A stretch of 64,000 bases of DNA, taken from an uncultured Pelagibacteraceae bacterium (lineage in GTDB: Bacteria; Pseudomonadota; Alphaproteobacteria; Pelagibacterales; Pelagibacteraceae). Below the pieces are notes generated by a model, which saw only the letters and a program-made list of their open reading frames with translations, did no database searches and was not told where the DNA came from. Numbering within the stretch: the first letter of the stretch is position 1; each line of letters begins with the position of its first letter. Position numbers and translations under genes: made by a program. Below are positions 54,765 through 64,000 of the stretch, piece after piece. The stretch covers positions 1 to 64,000 of the forward strand of contig CACCID010000002.1 of assembly GCA_902545945.1 (NCBI GenBank), read 5' to 3'.

Positions 54765-56308
54765 TTGAAATGCCTTACACCAGTAAAAAACATTTTTATT
54801 TTTGCTTTATTTGCAGCATTTATAACTTCCTGATCTCTAATTGAACCACCAGGTTGAATTATAGTTTTAACACCTGCTTTTATAAGAGCATTCATTCCAT
54901 CAGCAAAAGGAAAAAAAGCGTCTGATGCTGCAATAGAGTATTTTATTTTCGAAGATTGAAATTGCTTTGCTTTTTGTATAGCAATTTTACAACTGTCTAA
55001 CCTACTTGGTTGTCCAGCACCTATACCTATTGTTGAAAAATTATTACAAAGCACTATTGCATTAGACTTCACGTATTTACATACATTAAATGCAAATTTA
55101 ATTTCAGCCAATTCTTTTTTAGTGGGTTTTAATTTAGTTACACACTTCAATTTTTTTCTATCTAAAACAATATTATCTTTACTTTGAATTAAAAAAGAAC
55201 CGTCAAATATTTTTATTGATGCGAGTCTTTTCAGTTTAAAGTTAGAGATGTCAATAATTCTTAGATTTTTTTTTCTTTTTAGAATTTTTAAAGACTCATT
55301 GTCAAACCCTTTGGCAAGAATTACCTCTAAAAAATTTTTAGTGATTTCGTTAGCAATTTTTTTATTTATTCTATAATTACAGGCGATAACCCCACCGAAA
55401 GCACTTATAGGGTCCGATGCATATGCATTTTTAAAAGATATTATTGGTATTTTATTCTCAGATACACCACAAGGATTCGTATGTTTAATAATTACCGTGC
55501 CAGAATTTTTCTTCAAAGTATCCAAAATCTCCAAAGAAGCGAACATATCACTATAATTGTTATAACTTAGTTCTTTACCATGAACTTGATTGAAACCTAG
55601 TTGTTCGTCATCATAATCATTCACATATAAAGAACTTTGTTGGTGAGGATTTTCACCGTATCTTAGTTTTTGCAATTTTCTTCCAAATATAGTTTTTCTC
55701 TCAGGAAACTCTATTTTAAGCTTTTTATTAAACCAATTAGCAATCATGGCATCGTAATATGCAGTTAGGCCGAATGCTTTTGATGACATTAATTCTCTAA
55801 ATTTCAAAGAAGTTTTTCCTTTCAAATTTTCTAGTTCTTTGATTAAAGACCTGTAATCATTTCTGTTAGTCACAATAGTTACATTTTTAAAATTTTTAGC
55901 TGCAGCTCTAACTAAAGTTGGACCACCAATATCAATATTTTCAATAATTTGATTTGGATTTTTTATGTTTAAAACAATTTTCTGAAATGGATAAAAATTT
56001 ACTATTATAAGATCAATAGCAGGAAAGTTTTGTTTATACATTTCATTTTTATGTTTCTTATTTTGCCTATCGTGAAGAATGCCAGCATGTATTTTTGGAT
56101 GAAGAGTTTTAACCCTACCATCCAACATTTCTTTAAAACCTGTATATTTGGATAGCTCCGTGCATTGATATCCTAACTTTTTTATTGAGTTATAAGTTCC
56201 ACCTGAACTTATAATATTGATGTTAAACTTTTTAAGAGCTTTTAAGAGTGATATTAAATTTTCTTTGTTAGCAACTGATATCAAAGCATTTTTAACTTTC
56301 AAATTCAT
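54758..56308 (-). CDS. purH: Bifunctional AICAR transformylase / IMP cyclohydrolase
   Basis: PurH carries out the last two steps of IMP synthesis. The 516-residue protein has the IMP cyclohydrolase domain at about 1-190 (KNALISVANKENL, then SSGGTYNSIKKLG). The AICAR transformylase domain follows, with KELSYNNYSDMFASLE, IIKHTNPCGV with the catalytic Lys-His, and ASDAFFPFADG near the end. It is 2 bases after the heparinase-like gene. Confidence 0.97.
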   Translation of the reverse strand: MNLKVKNALISVANKENLISLLKALKKFNINIISSGGTYNSIKKLGYQCTELSKYTGFKEMLDGRVKTLHPKIHAGILHDRQNKKHKNEMYKQNFPAIDLIIVNFYPFQKIVLNIKNPNQIIENIDIGGPTLVRAAAKNFKNVTIVTNRNDYRSLIKELENLKGKTSLKFRELMSSKAFGLTAYYDAMIANWFNKKLKIEFPERKTIFGRKLQKLRYGENPHQQSSLYVNDYDDEQLGFNQVHGKELSYNNYSDMFASLEILDTLKKNSGTVIIKHTNPCGVSENKIPIISFKNAYASDPISAFGGVIACNYRINKKIANEITKNFLEVILAKGFDNESLKILKRKKNLRIIDISNFKLKRLASIKIFDGSFLIQSKDNIVLDRKKLKCVTKLKPTKKELAEIKFAFNVCKYVKSNAIVLCNNFSTIGIGAGQPSRLDSCKIAIQKAKQFQSSKIKYSIAASDAFFPFADGMNALIKAGVKTIIQPGGSIRDQEVINAANKAKIKMFFTGVRHFNH

Positions 56309-56310
56309 TC

Positions 56311-57951
56311 TTAAATATTTTTTCTAATTTCCCAATTAAAGGTTTTATTTTTATTAACTAGATTACCACTTATGGTTATACAAGCATTATCTATTATTTT
56401 TTTTCCACCTAAAAAAACACTTTTTTCTATCTTTAAATTTTCATCACTAATAGTGAAGAGAAGGGATTTATTTTTAGAAATTTGAATCAGTGCACTGTTC
56501 CCACTCATAGTTTTAATTACGTTTAGCTCAGGATTAATGTGAAATCTGAAAGCATATCTTATAGGATACCCATCCTTTGCTTTGAATATATGATCAACAC
56601 CCTTTAAGTAATTATCTTCTTTATCTAAATAAACCTCCCTTTTGTGAGTACACCCAAATTTTTTCTCATAACCATTATTAGACGCTGAACATCCTATAAA
56701 ATCATTTTCATTTTTTGCAAAAAAATGAAAAGATTTAAAGCTATTTTGTATTGAATTGCCAAATACTCTATTAATTGTTTCATTTTTCTCAAATTTTGTC
56801 ACTGAAGTATCATTAATACTTAAAGTTGATTGACACGCTGTAAGCCTGCTTAATAATTCTGCTTTTTGTGAGATATGATTTCCAAATCCCGAATTTGTTA
56901 TAATCTTAATACCGTCTATAAAATATTCAAATGAAAGAGGTCCCGACTGATATGATTTGGAAAATTTTTTTTTAGGAGGTTTGTCAGTGTCTATTATTAA
57001 AAAATGACTTTTATGTTTTATTTTGTACAAACCGCCCAGACTTTTATTTTTGCCATTAGGTTTAAAACCATCCAAATATTTTTTAATCTGATTTAAATTT
57101 GTATATGCGTAAGCTCCATTGAACAAAGGCAACTGATCATCTGGTGTTTTAATATAATGAACACAGTTGAGATTTTTATCAATAATGTCATCTAAAAATT
57201 CTGGAACATATTTTTGACTATCTCTAATTACTTCTCTACAAAATATTAAATATTTGGAAAAAAAAATTAAATCTTCAGGATTTCTTGATAAGGGAAATCC
57301 TTCATCATCGAAAAATTTTTTTATAAGTATCTCTAACTCTTTGACTCCAATATCAAAATTTTCTTTATATTCTTTGAAAACCAGCCCTGTTAAAATAATA
57401 GCAATTAAAATTTCAATTTTTTTTGACGGATCATTTTCAAAATTTATATTTTTTTTTAAATGATTTGTTTGCCTAACAATAGAATTTAAAAAATTTCTTC
57501 TGAATTCGAATGTGCTATTTTTCAAAATAATATCTACATTTAAAATCCAGCTAACTACTCTCCTACTTAAAGTAGAAGTATCCCATATTTTTTTATTATA
57601 TTTTGAGTTTTTTAACATCCAAATATAAATAATTTTTTTTAATTTTGTATGATCAGTTTTTCTATCTACTAGACTAAGCCAAAAGAAATTATGCATTTGA
57701 TCAGTATCTTTTTTTTTATCCTCGATCCAAAAAATATTTGGATTTATTTCACTAATTTTAAATGAGTGACCATAATAAGAAGTAATAATTGAAAGTAAAA
57801 AAGGATTCGGATTATAGTAGATTTGTTGCGGGATTTTACTTTCTAAAGATTTGTTATAGTTTCCTGAAGAATAATATAATTTTTTAAAAAATTTTGTACA
57901 TATAATTCGACATGCGATAAAATAAAAATAGATACTTTTCAAAACAGACAT
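56311..57951 (-). CDS. Heparinase II/III-like protein
   Basis: This 546-residue protein has an N-terminal helical (alpha/alpha toroid-like) half and a C-terminal beta half with SLGGLYKIKHKSHFLIIDT, then SYQSGPLSFEYFIDG and GFGNH. These are typical of the alphaproteobacterial heparinase II/III group found beside purH and rpe. The substrate is unknown, and no clear signal peptide is present, although the N-terminus is hydrophobic. It lies 3 bases after rpe, so rpe, this gene and purH form one transcript. Confidence 0.86.
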   Translation of the reverse strand: MSVLKSIYFYFIACRIICTKFFKKLYYSSGNYNKSLESKIPQQIYYNPNPFLLSIITSYYGHSFKISEINPNIFWIEDKKKDTDQMHNFFWLSLVDRKTDHTKLKKIIYIWMLKNSKYNKKIWDTSTLSRRVVSWILNVDIILKNSTFEFRRNFLNSIVRQTNHLKKNINFENDPSKKIEILIAIILTGLVFKEYKENFDIGVKELEILIKKFFDDEGFPLSRNPEDLIFFSKYLIFCREVIRDSQKYVPEFLDDIIDKNLNCVHYIKTPDDQLPLFNGAYAYTNLNQIKKYLDGFKPNGKNKSLGGLYKIKHKSHFLIIDTDKPPKKKFSKSYQSGPLSFEYFIDGIKIITNSGFGNHISQKAELLSRLTACQSTLSINDTSVTKFEKNETINRVFGNSIQNSFKSFHFFAKNENDFIGCSASNNGYEKKFGCTHKREVYLDKEDNYLKGVDHIFKAKDGYPIRYAFRFHINPELNVIKTMSGNSALIQISKNKSLLFTISDENLKIEKSVFLGGKKIIDNACITISGNLVNKNKTFNWEIRKNI

Positions 57952-57954
57952 CTA

Positions 57955-58617
57955 TTAATTGTTTCTGAGAATTTCTATATTTTTTTTGAGGTTGCCCTCA
58001 TTTTCTTTAAAAACAGTTGACCCCGATACAAGAATATTTGCACCAGCATTCTTTGCTTTAGAACAATTTTCAAAATTAATTCCACCATCTATTTCAACAT
58101 CAACTTTTAACTTTTTTTCATTTATAAATTTTCTAATTGATTTTGTTTTTTCTAAGACCTCTGGCATAAATTTTTGCCCACCAAACCCAGGTTCAACGCT
58201 CATAATTAAAACCAAGTCTATTTGGTTTAAATAATCTTTCACTAAATTTATATTACTTTTAGGTTTTAAAGAAATACCAACTTTTTTATTTTCTTCTTTT
58301 ATTAACTTTATTGTTTTTGAAACATTTTTGGTTGCTTCTGGATGAAAAGTAATAATATCTGCACCAGCATTTGCAAAATCTTTTATAAAATTATCAACGG
58401 GTGAAATCATCAAGTGAACATCAAAAGTTTTTTTAGTAAGTGGCCTAAGTTTTTTTATTACCTCTGGTCCTATTGTAAGATTCGGAACAAAATGTCCGTC
58501 CATGACATCAATATGGATGTAATCTGCGCCAGCTTTTTCCAAAGAAATTACCTCTTCACCTAATTTGCTGAAATCAGCAGACAAAATTGAAGGAGAAATT
58601 TTAATTATTCCACTCAT
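57955..58617 (-). CDS. rpe: Ribulose-phosphate 3-epimerase
   Basis: Rpe interconverts ribulose 5-phosphate and xylulose 5-phosphate. The 220-residue TIM barrel has ISPSILSADFSKLGEEV, the metal-binding HIDVMDGHFVPNLTIGP and the VEPGFGGQKFMPE loop, ending VDGGIN-type IDGGINFEN. It is the first gene of the rpe-heparinase-purH run. Confidence 0.97.
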   Translation of the reverse strand: MSGIIKISPSILSADFSKLGEEVISLEKAGADYIHIDVMDGHFVPNLTIGPEVIKKLRPLTKKTFDVHLMISPVDNFIKDFANAGADIITFHPEATKNVSKTIKLIKEENKKVGISLKPKSNINLVKDYLNQIDLVLIMSVEPGFGGQKFMPEVLEKTKSIRKFINEKKLKVDVEIDGGINFENCSKAKNAGANILVSGSTVFKENEGNLKKNIEILRNN

Positions 58618-58664
58618 AATTAATTTATATTTTAAACTAAAACTTTGTCAAAAAAATTAAGGCT

Positions 58665-59000
58665 TTAGTTGAATAACTGGTAAAGCTGCCTTGAAAAATC
58701 ACTTTCAAGTGGAAATGCTAACATTCCCCATACATCATAGCCTAAAATATAAGGCATAGCATAAAATCTAAACAAATAAAAAAACCAAGCGACGTAGAGA
58801 GCAATAAACGGGCCAAATAAAAAGCTTGGTGTGATAAATTTAAATAAATTAATAATTGGATTTGTGTATTTTACAAAAACTCTCATAAAAAAAAATGTAG
58901 AGTCTTCCCTTTGAAATATGTTCATAAATGCTCGACCTATTAAAGTCCACATAATTGTGCCAAGCACATAATCTAAAACTATTGCCCAAGTAGGTATCAT
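58665..59000 (-). CDS. Small membrane protein, YggT-like topology
   Basis: This 111-residue protein has two clear hydrophobic segments (about 5-25 and 62-85) separated by a polar part with VKYTNPIINLFKFITPSF. The pattern resembles YggT-family proteins, but the match is loose. It lies between rpe and the symporter terminator and is probably its own transcript. Confidence 0.6.
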   Translation of the reverse strand: MIPTWAIVLDYVLGTIMWTLIGRAFMNIFQREDSTFFFMRVFVKYTNPIINLFKFITPSFLFGPFIALYVAWFFYLFRFYAMPYILGYDVWGMLAFPLESDFSRQLYQLFN

Positions 59001-59030
59001 ATTTTTAAATTATCATTATTTAGGTAAAAA

Positions 59031-59057
59031 AAAAGGGGCGAAAAATTCGCCCCTTTT
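59031..59057 (-). terminator. Rho-independent terminator of the symporter operon
   Basis: AAAAGGGGCGAA and TTCGCCCCTTTT form a perfect twelve-pair stem with a three-base loop at 59043-59045. Read on the minus strand it is followed by nine T residues (59026-59034 on the plus strand are A). It lies 20 bases after the symporter stop. It is the strongest hairpin in the window. Confidence 0.92.
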
Positions 59058-59076
59058 AATTTTTAATTATTTTTTA

Positions 59077-60933
59077 TTAGTGTTGCTTACCAAGAATAGC
59101 TTTACCTGTAGGTATTCTTGTATCGTCTACCATTTTCTGCACAGATGGAGATGGTTCTTTAGTCATTAAACTAACTACTACCATTACCACTAAACAGATC
59201 GGTGCACCGATTAAACCAAATCTTAAGTGGTCGATACCTAAGAATGGAGTATTTACACCACCGAATATTGGTACTGAGAATTTAGGGAACACCCACAATA
59301 AGTATAATGTTCCTGAAGCAATTCCCGCTATAATACCAGCGATTGCACCAGCCCTAGTAGCTCTTTTCCACCATACACCAAGCACAAGTGGGAAGAATAA
59401 GCCTGACATTGCAAAGTCGAATGCCCAAGCAACCGAACCTAAGATACTTGTTAGCCTGAAAGAGGCTATGTAAGCACCAGCAGCTCCGATTATTACTAGA
59501 AGTACACGAGCAACTAAAAGTCTTTTAGCTGTATCAGCTTTTGGATCTATGATTTTGTAGTAAATATCATGAGATAAAGCATTTGATATCGCTAATACAA
59601 GACCATCAGCAGTTGACATAGCAGCAGCCATACCACCAGCAAACACCAGTCCAGAGATTACGAACGGTAGTCCCGCTACTTCTGGAGTAGCTAATACTAC
59701 AACGTCACCTCTCATGAACCATTCGTTTAACTGAAGTATACCGTCACCATTAAAGTCTGCGATAAATACTTGTTTAACTTCAGACCATCTTTGTACCCAT
59801 TCTATCGACTGAACTTCAGAAATAGATTTTCCGATTATTCCAGTTGGTAGATTTGGATCCATTAATGCCAACTTAGACAATGTCGCTAACATAGGCGCTG
59901 AAGAGTAAAGTAAGAAAATAAAGAATAGCGACCAAGCTACTGATTTTCTTGCTGCTCTTACAGAAGGAGTTGTAAAGTATCTCATTAAGATATGAGGTAA
60001 CGATGCAGTTCCCACCATCATACAAATCGCTAACGATAAGTACTTCCAGACAGCCATTCCACCTTCAGGTACTCCAGAGTGAGTTCCAGAGATGTATTTC
60101 AATCCTCCTGGTACCCCAGCTGCTTTCATATCTGCGGCGCTGTTTTTAACTAGTCCAAATTGCTGTTCAAGTTCACCAAGTCTTGCAACTTCATCACCTA
60201 ACATTAAGTGAGGGAAAATTCCTCCACCAACGTTTGAACTGATCCAGAATACTGGTATCAAGTAAGCGATAATTAATACAATGTACTGAGCAACCTGAGT
60301 CCAAGTTACGGCTCTCATCCCGCCAAGCATTGAACAGATAAGGATACTTATTAATCCTACCCATACACCTGCTTCAAACGGAATTCCAAGAGCTCTAGAA
60401 GCAATTGTACCCGTAGCGTTAATTTGCGCTGTTACATAAGTAAATGATGCAATGAAAAGCACGAATACTGCGCAAGCTCTTACAAGATTACCACCGTATC
60501 GTGTTCCGATAAAATCAGGAACTGTGTAACATCCAAATTTTCTTAGGTACGGAGCCATTAAAGTTGCAACAAGTACGTATCCACCTGTCCAACCCACTAA
60601 GAAGGCCATATAAGTATAGCCACCAAAGTAAACTCCACCCGCTAAGGCTACGAATGAAGCACCTGACATCCAGTCAGCTGCTGTCGCCATCCCGTTAAAT
60701 ACGGTTGGCACTTGTCTTCCTGCAACATAGTAGGCATCTACTTGTATGGTTCGTGATAAATAACCGATTAAGGCATAAATCAAAACCGTGAAAGCTACGA
60801 ACATCACTCCGATGTTTTTAGCTGACACACCAGCTTGTTCCGCAATAGCCATCAAAATGATGAATACTATGAAACCACCTGTGTAGGTCCCGTATATTTT
60901 AGGAAGGTTTTTTATAAAATCTCCTTTAAACAT
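59077..60933 (-). CDS. Sodium:solute symporter, large subunit (VC_2705 type)
   Basis: This 618-residue SSS-family symporter has about 13-14 membrane segments. Typical motifs are AADWMSGASFVALAGG near 85-100 and TADGLVLAISNALSHDIYYK in the second half. A soluble insert around 350-410 contains an EF-hand-like loop DFNGDGILQLNE at 393-404. The group is typically paired with a DUF4212 small subunit, as here. Candidate substrates are acetate or other short organic acids, an inference supported by acs nearby. Codon use is richer in G+C than in most neighbours, suggesting high expression. Confidence 0.92.
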   Translation of the reverse strand: MFKGDFIKNLPKIYGTYTGGFIVFIILMAIAEQAGVSAKNIGVMFVAFTVLIYALIGYLSRTIQVDAYYVAGRQVPTVFNGMATAADWMSGASFVALAGGVYFGGYTYMAFLVGWTGGYVLVATLMAPYLRKFGCYTVPDFIGTRYGGNLVRACAVFVLFIASFTYVTAQINATGTIASRALGIPFEAGVWVGLISILICSMLGGMRAVTWTQVAQYIVLIIAYLIPVFWISSNVGGGIFPHLMLGDEVARLGELEQQFGLVKNSAADMKAAGVPGGLKYISGTHSGVPEGGMAVWKYLSLAICMMVGTASLPHILMRYFTTPSVRAARKSVAWSLFFIFLLYSSAPMLATLSKLALMDPNLPTGIIGKSISEVQSIEWVQRWSEVKQVFIADFNGDGILQLNEWFMRGDVVVLATPEVAGLPFVISGLVFAGGMAAAMSTADGLVLAISNALSHDIYYKIIDPKADTAKRLLVARVLLVIIGAAGAYIASFRLTSILGSVAWAFDFAMSGLFFPLVLGVWWKRATRAGAIAGIIAGIASGTLYLLWVFPKFSVPIFGGVNTPFLGIDHLRFGLIGAPICLVVMVVVSLMTKEPSPSVQKMVDDTRIPTGKAILGKQH

Positions 60934-61190
60934 TAGTCATCCTCTCTTTCTGAGAAACCATGTTCTTCGTCGATTTTTTCTTGTTTATTTGCAGTCCAAA
61001 ACAAAATTATCACAAAGGCAAGAAGTGAACCTTGCGCAGTCATGTAATATGCTAGTGGATAGCCAAGAAAAGACATCGTGTTCAGTTCTGAACCAAACAT
61101 GAAGATTACTAATGAGAAGAAAGCCCAAAGAACCAATGTTACGATCATATGGTTTTTGGTCTTATTCCAATATGCGTCTTTATTTGACAT
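60933..61190 (-). CDS. Symporter small subunit (DUF4212)
   Basis: This 85-residue protein has two membrane segments (about 16-34 and 45-65) and an acidic tail. WNKTKNHMIVTLVLWAFFS and LGYPLAYYMTAQGSL are typical of the DUF4212 partner of VC_2705-type symporters. The stop shares one base with the large-subunit ATG. A strong GGGGGAA ribosome-binding site precedes the start at 61190. Confidence 0.92.
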   Translation of the reverse strand: MSNKDAYWNKTKNHMIVTLVLWAFFSLVIFMFGSELNTMSFLGYPLAYYMTAQGSLLAFVIILFWTANKQEKIDEEHGFSEREDD

Positions 61191-61211
61191 ATTTCCCCCT
61201 ATTTATTTTTA

Positions 61212-61229
61212 ACTTTTTACGTAAAAAGT
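61212..61229. promoter_or_regulatory. 18-base perfect palindrome upstream of the symporter operon
   Basis: ACTTTTTACGTAAAAAGT is an exact inverted repeat with no loop, 22 bases upstream of the DUF4212 start. It could be a dimeric repressor or activator site, or a hairpin in the 5' leader. No regulator gene lies next to it. It is in the 154-base gap (61191-61344) between divergent genes, which otherwise shows nothing I can name. Confidence 0.55.
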
Positions 61230-61344
61230 ATTATTAGTTGTAAGAACCTTACCCATTATGAGTTTAATTTAAAGAGAAAAAAGGACCCTAAAACCAATAT
61301 GAAATGCTATAAGTTAAGTAAAATAAGGGTTTTTAAAATACAAC

Positions 61345-61974
61345 GTGAAATTGAATCTTGAAAAACTTAGAATTACTCTAAAAACTATGGGGGAATATCT
61401 ATTTCCTATTGAAAAGGTCACGAGCTATTTCAAAAGTATTAAATCTAAAACTGATTTGCAAAAATTTATTCAACAGAGATCAGCTCATGTTACGCAAACA
61501 ACTTTGTATGGTTACTTAAAGACTAGAATTGGAGTGAAATATACAGCAATGGTTGAAGACGAAGTTTTTTCGAAATCAATTAATATTGCTAAATGGAATA
61601 TTTATGTAATCGCTATTGCTGATTGCACTTTTTATACTTTTTCTTATTTAATAAGTGAAAAAAATCTTAAAGAGAATGACTGTAAAGAAACTTATTTAGG
61701 TATTATAGAAAAAGAAAAAGCAAATGGTTTAAGCGAAGAAATTTATTTAAAGGCTAAAAATGAATTTTTAAACCGATATGAAAAAATAAATTTTCACAAA
61801 TATTATTTAGATAATCCTTTTAAAGAAAGTTGTTTAGCACTTTATAATTGGTCACCTATTGCAGATGAATTAAAAATTCTAGATAAAGAAATAGTTTTAA
61901 ATTCAATGAGATTGAAGTGGAACTTAAAAATAGATGAATTTAAGAGGTTAACGGAAAATTTAAGTTTTAATTAA
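61345..61974 (+). CDS. Conserved alphaproteobacterial protein, function unknown
   Basis: This 209-residue soluble, helix-rich protein starts with a GTG at 61345. It has the stretch [20 protein letters not shown] and then [20 protein letters not shown], which I recognise as conserved in alphaproteobacterial proteins of unknown function. No catalytic motif is evident. It lies between the divergent symporter and convergent acs, overlapping the end of acs by 4 bases. Confidence 0.78.
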   Translation: MKLNLEKLRITLKTMGEYLFPIEKVTSYFKSIKSKTDLQKFIQQRSAHVTQTTLYGYLKTRIGVKYTAMVEDEVFSKSINIAKWNIYVIAIADCTFYTFSYLISEKNLKENDCKETYLGIIEKEKANGLSEEIYLKAKNEFLNRYEKINFHKYYLDNPFKESCLALYNWSPIADELKILDKEIVLNSMRLKWNLKIDEFKRLTENLSFN

Positions 61975-64000
61975 TCTCGATTAAGTCTATTTTCAACCAA
62001 TGATGTCACAACACTTGGGTCGGCTAAAGTAGTAGTGTCCCCAAGATTATCAGGTTCATTAGCTGCAATTTTTCTTAAAATTCTTCTCATGATTTTACCC
62101 GATCTTGTTTTAGGTAGACCTGGAGCAAATTGGATAACGTCAGGATAACAAATAGGACCAATTTGTTTTCTTACCCATTGTTTTAAGTCTCTTTCTAAAT
62201 CTCCCGTAGGATTTTCTCCAGCATTTAGAGTGACATAACAGTATAACCCATTTCCTTTAATGCTATGAGGGAAACCAACTACTGCTGCTTCAGCGACTTT
62301 AGGATGAGCAACAAACGCACTTTCAATTTCTGCAGTTCCAAGGTTATGTCCAGAAACAATTATTACATCATCTACTCTGCCTGTTATCCAATAATAACCA
62401 TCTTTATCTCTTTTACATCCATCACCAGTAAAATACTTTCCATCAAATTGAGAAAAGTAAGTATCGATAAACCTTTGATGGTCGCCATATACAGTTCTCA
62501 TTTGACCTGGCCAAGAGCTAGCCATACATAATCTTCCTTGGCCCTCACCTTTAATTATTTTCCCATCTTTATCTACCAATACAGGTTTAATTCCATAAAA
62601 TGGTTTTGTTGCTGAGCCTGGTTTTAAATCAATAGCTCCTGGTTGTGGAGCAATTAAAATTCCTCCTGTCTCAGTTTGCCACCAAGTATCAACTATTGGA
62701 CATCTTGAGTCGCCTACTGTTTTATAATACCACATCCAAGCCTCAGGATTTATAGGTTCACCGACAGTGCCTAATAGTTTTAAAGATTTTCTGCTTGTTT
62801 TTTTAACAGGACCGTCTCCTTCTCTCATCAAGGCCCTAATAGCAGTAGGAGCAGTATAAAATATATTTACTTTATATTTATCTACGATTTGCCACCATCT
62901 TGAATTATCAGGATAATTTGGAACACCTTCAAACATTATTGTAGTAGCACCATTAGCTAGCGGACCATAAATGATGTAACTGTGACCAGTCACCCAACCA
63001 ATATCTGCTGTACACCAATAAATATCGTTAGGTTTATAATCAAAAATATATTGGTGAGTCATTGAAGCGTAAACCATATATCCCCCTGTAGTATGCAAAA
63101 CTCCTTTAGGTTTTCCTGTTGACCCAGATGTATAAAGAATAAACAAAGGATCTTCTGCACTCATCTCTTCAGGATCACATTTTGTTGGAACAGAGGAGAT
63201 TAGTTTTTTGTAAGAAACATCTCTTTCATCATTCCAATTAACTTGATTACCTGTTCTTTCAACAACAACACATTTTTTAACGTTTGGACATTGATCCAGA
63301 GCTTCATCAGCTATTTTTTTTAAAGGAATAATTTTTCCTCCCCTCACACCCTCATCGGCAGTAATTAAATATTCAGACTCACAATCAGTGATTCTAGTAG
63401 CAATCGAGTCCGGTGAAAAACCACCGAAAATAATTGAGTGAACCGCACCTATTCTCGCGCATGCCAACATTATATAAGCAAGTTCAGGTATCATTGTTAG
63501 GTAAATTGTTACTCGATCTCCCTTTTGAACACCTAAACTTTTTAAAGCATTTGCTGCTTTACAAACATTTTGATGAAGTTCTTTATATGATATCTTTTTG
63601 GAGTCAGCTGGATCATCACCTACCCAGATAATTGCAGTTTTGCTTGGATTTTTTTTAAGATGTCTATCAATGCAATTAGCTGATGCGTTTAATGTTCCAT
63701 CATAAAACCATTTGATTTTAACGTCATCTTTACTGTATTTAACATCTTTAATTTTTGAATATTTTTTTATCCAAGTAATTCTCTTTCCTTCTTTTGCCCA
63801 AAATTTATCATTCTCTTTAATTGAAAGTTTATATTTTTTTTTATATTGAGAGTCATTGACATAGGCATGATTAGCCCAACTGTCAGAAACTCTGATTAAA
63901 GATTTGCCGTCACTATCTTCTATTAATTTTGGAGCTTTGAAATTTAATTTTCTTTTTTTTCTACTTCGCTTTATTTTGAAATTCTTCTTTCTTTTAGGTT
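61971..64000 (-). CDS. acs: Acetyl-CoA synthetase, 5' end at or beyond the window edge
   Basis: Acs activates acetate to acetyl-CoA through acetyl-AMP. The frame is open from its stop at 61971 to the window edge, about 675 codons, already longer than the usual ~650. Motifs are [19 protein letters not shown] (AMP-binding), [10 protein letters not shown] and the C-terminal [17 protein letters not shown], with the catalytic and acetylatable lysine. Family similarity starts around [14 protein letters not shown], preceded by a Lys/Arg-rich stretch with no ATG before the edge, so the true start is outside or non-standard. An internal ATG at 63494 would cut off conserved sequence and is wrong. With the symporter it suggests an acetate uptake and use route. 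Confidence 0.94.
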   Translation of the reverse strand, partial: PKRKKNFKIKRSRKKRKLNFKAPKLIEDSDGKSLIRVSDSWANHAYVNDSQYKKKYKLSIKENDKFWAKEGKRITWIKKYSKIKDVKYSKDDVKIKWFYDGTLNASANCIDRHLKKNPSKTAIIWVGDDPADSKKISYKELHQNVCKAANALKSLGVQKGDRVTIYLTMIPELAYIMLACARIGAVHSIIFGGFSPDSIATRITDCESEYLITADEGVRGGKIIPLKKIADEALDQCPNVKKCVVVERTGNQVNWNDERDVSYKKLISSVPTKCDPEEMSAEDPLFILYTSGSTGKPKGVLHTTGGYMVYASMTHQYIFDYKPNDIYWCTADIGWVTGHSYIIYGPLANGATTIMFEGVPNYPDNSRWWQIVDKYKVNIFYTAPTAIRALMREGDGPVKKTSRKSLKLLGTVGEPINPEAWMWYYKTVGDSRCPIVDTWWQTETGGILIAPQPGAIDLKPGSATKPFYGIKPVLVDKDGKIIKGEGQGRLCMASSWPGQMRTVYGDHQRFIDTYFSQFDGKYFTGDGCKRDKDGYYWITGRVDDVIIVSGHNLGTAEIESAFVAHPKVAEAAVVGFPHSIKGNGLYCYVTLNAGENPTGDLERDLKQWVRKQIGPICYPDVIQFAPGLPKTRSGKIMRRILRKIAANEPDNLGDTTTLADPSVVTSLVENRLNRD

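Overview
The window is a stretch of ordinary, very compact chromosome from a low-GC alphaproteobacterium. The strong A+T bias, near absence of spacers, many 1-20 base gene overlaps and the gene content (symporter with a small partner subunit, single porin, short TsaB, origin-proximal hemE/DUF299 and parAB blocks) point to the SAR11 / Pelagibacterales clade. This is inferred from gene content and order; no rRNA lies in the window. No phage, insertion sequence, CRISPR array, toxin-antitoxin pair or transposase is visible, and only one tRNA gene (tRNA-Gly) is present.

Layout, left to right. 1-3484 (minus strand): tsaB, a Fur-family regulator, miaB, phoH/ybeZ and the start of ybeY. 3453-9120: a polysaccharide deacetylase, then a minus-strand run with an unusual membrane-anchored Bax-like glucosaminidase, an Nfu Fe-S scaffold, trpS and murJ. 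9190-14591: malic enzyme with a phosphotransacetylase-like tail, a BON lipoprotein, rsmI, an LpoA-like periplasmic protein and rdgB. 14637-20878 (plus strand): grpE, dnaK, dnaJ, a 56-residue membrane ORF, dapB, nth and a PfkB-family kinase; a sigma-32-like promoter sits just before dnaK. 20900-24427: a tiny ArfA-like ribosome-rescue gene, an orphan winged-helix regulator, an L,D-transpeptidase-fold protein, the PLP-homeostasis protein, a ThiE-like protein and a porin. 24633-29156: a DUF3576 lipoprotein, leuS, lptE and holA.

29143-35744 (minus strand) holds parB, parA, rsmG, mnmG, mnmE and a UbiH-like FAD monooxygenase. Two parS-like sites (core TTTCACGTGAAA) lie inside rsmG. 35801-49586 holds ftsK, lolA, a his gene block (hisB-H-A-F-E plus HIT and GNAT genes), hslVU, smr, timA, fxsA, secB, dnaQ, coaE, aroE, maf and ppsR. 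49587-49857 is the longest gene-free stretch (271 bases). It is extremely A+T-rich and lies between the DUF299 gene and hemE, the place where the replication origin is found in Caulobacter and Rickettsia, so I call it putative oriC. 49858-53632 is hemE, hemH, hemJ and rho. 53635-58617 holds a Lon-N-like protein, tRNA-Gly, phhB, purH, a heparinase II/III-like protein and rpe. 58665-64000 holds a small membrane protein, a two-subunit sodium:solute symporter, a conserved unknown and acetyl-CoA synthetase, which runs off the right edge.

The genes serve core functions: translation quality and tRNA modification, protein folding and proteolysis, origin segregation, heme and histidine synthesis, envelope assembly and acetate use. 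I see no convincing undescribed multi-gene system. The most useful non-routine items are putative oriC with its candidate DnaA boxes, the parS pair, the short ArfA-like gene, the sigma-32-like dnaK promoter, the non-canonical cysteine spacing of Nth, the Bax-like fusion protein, and an 18-base perfect palindrome upstream of the symporter.
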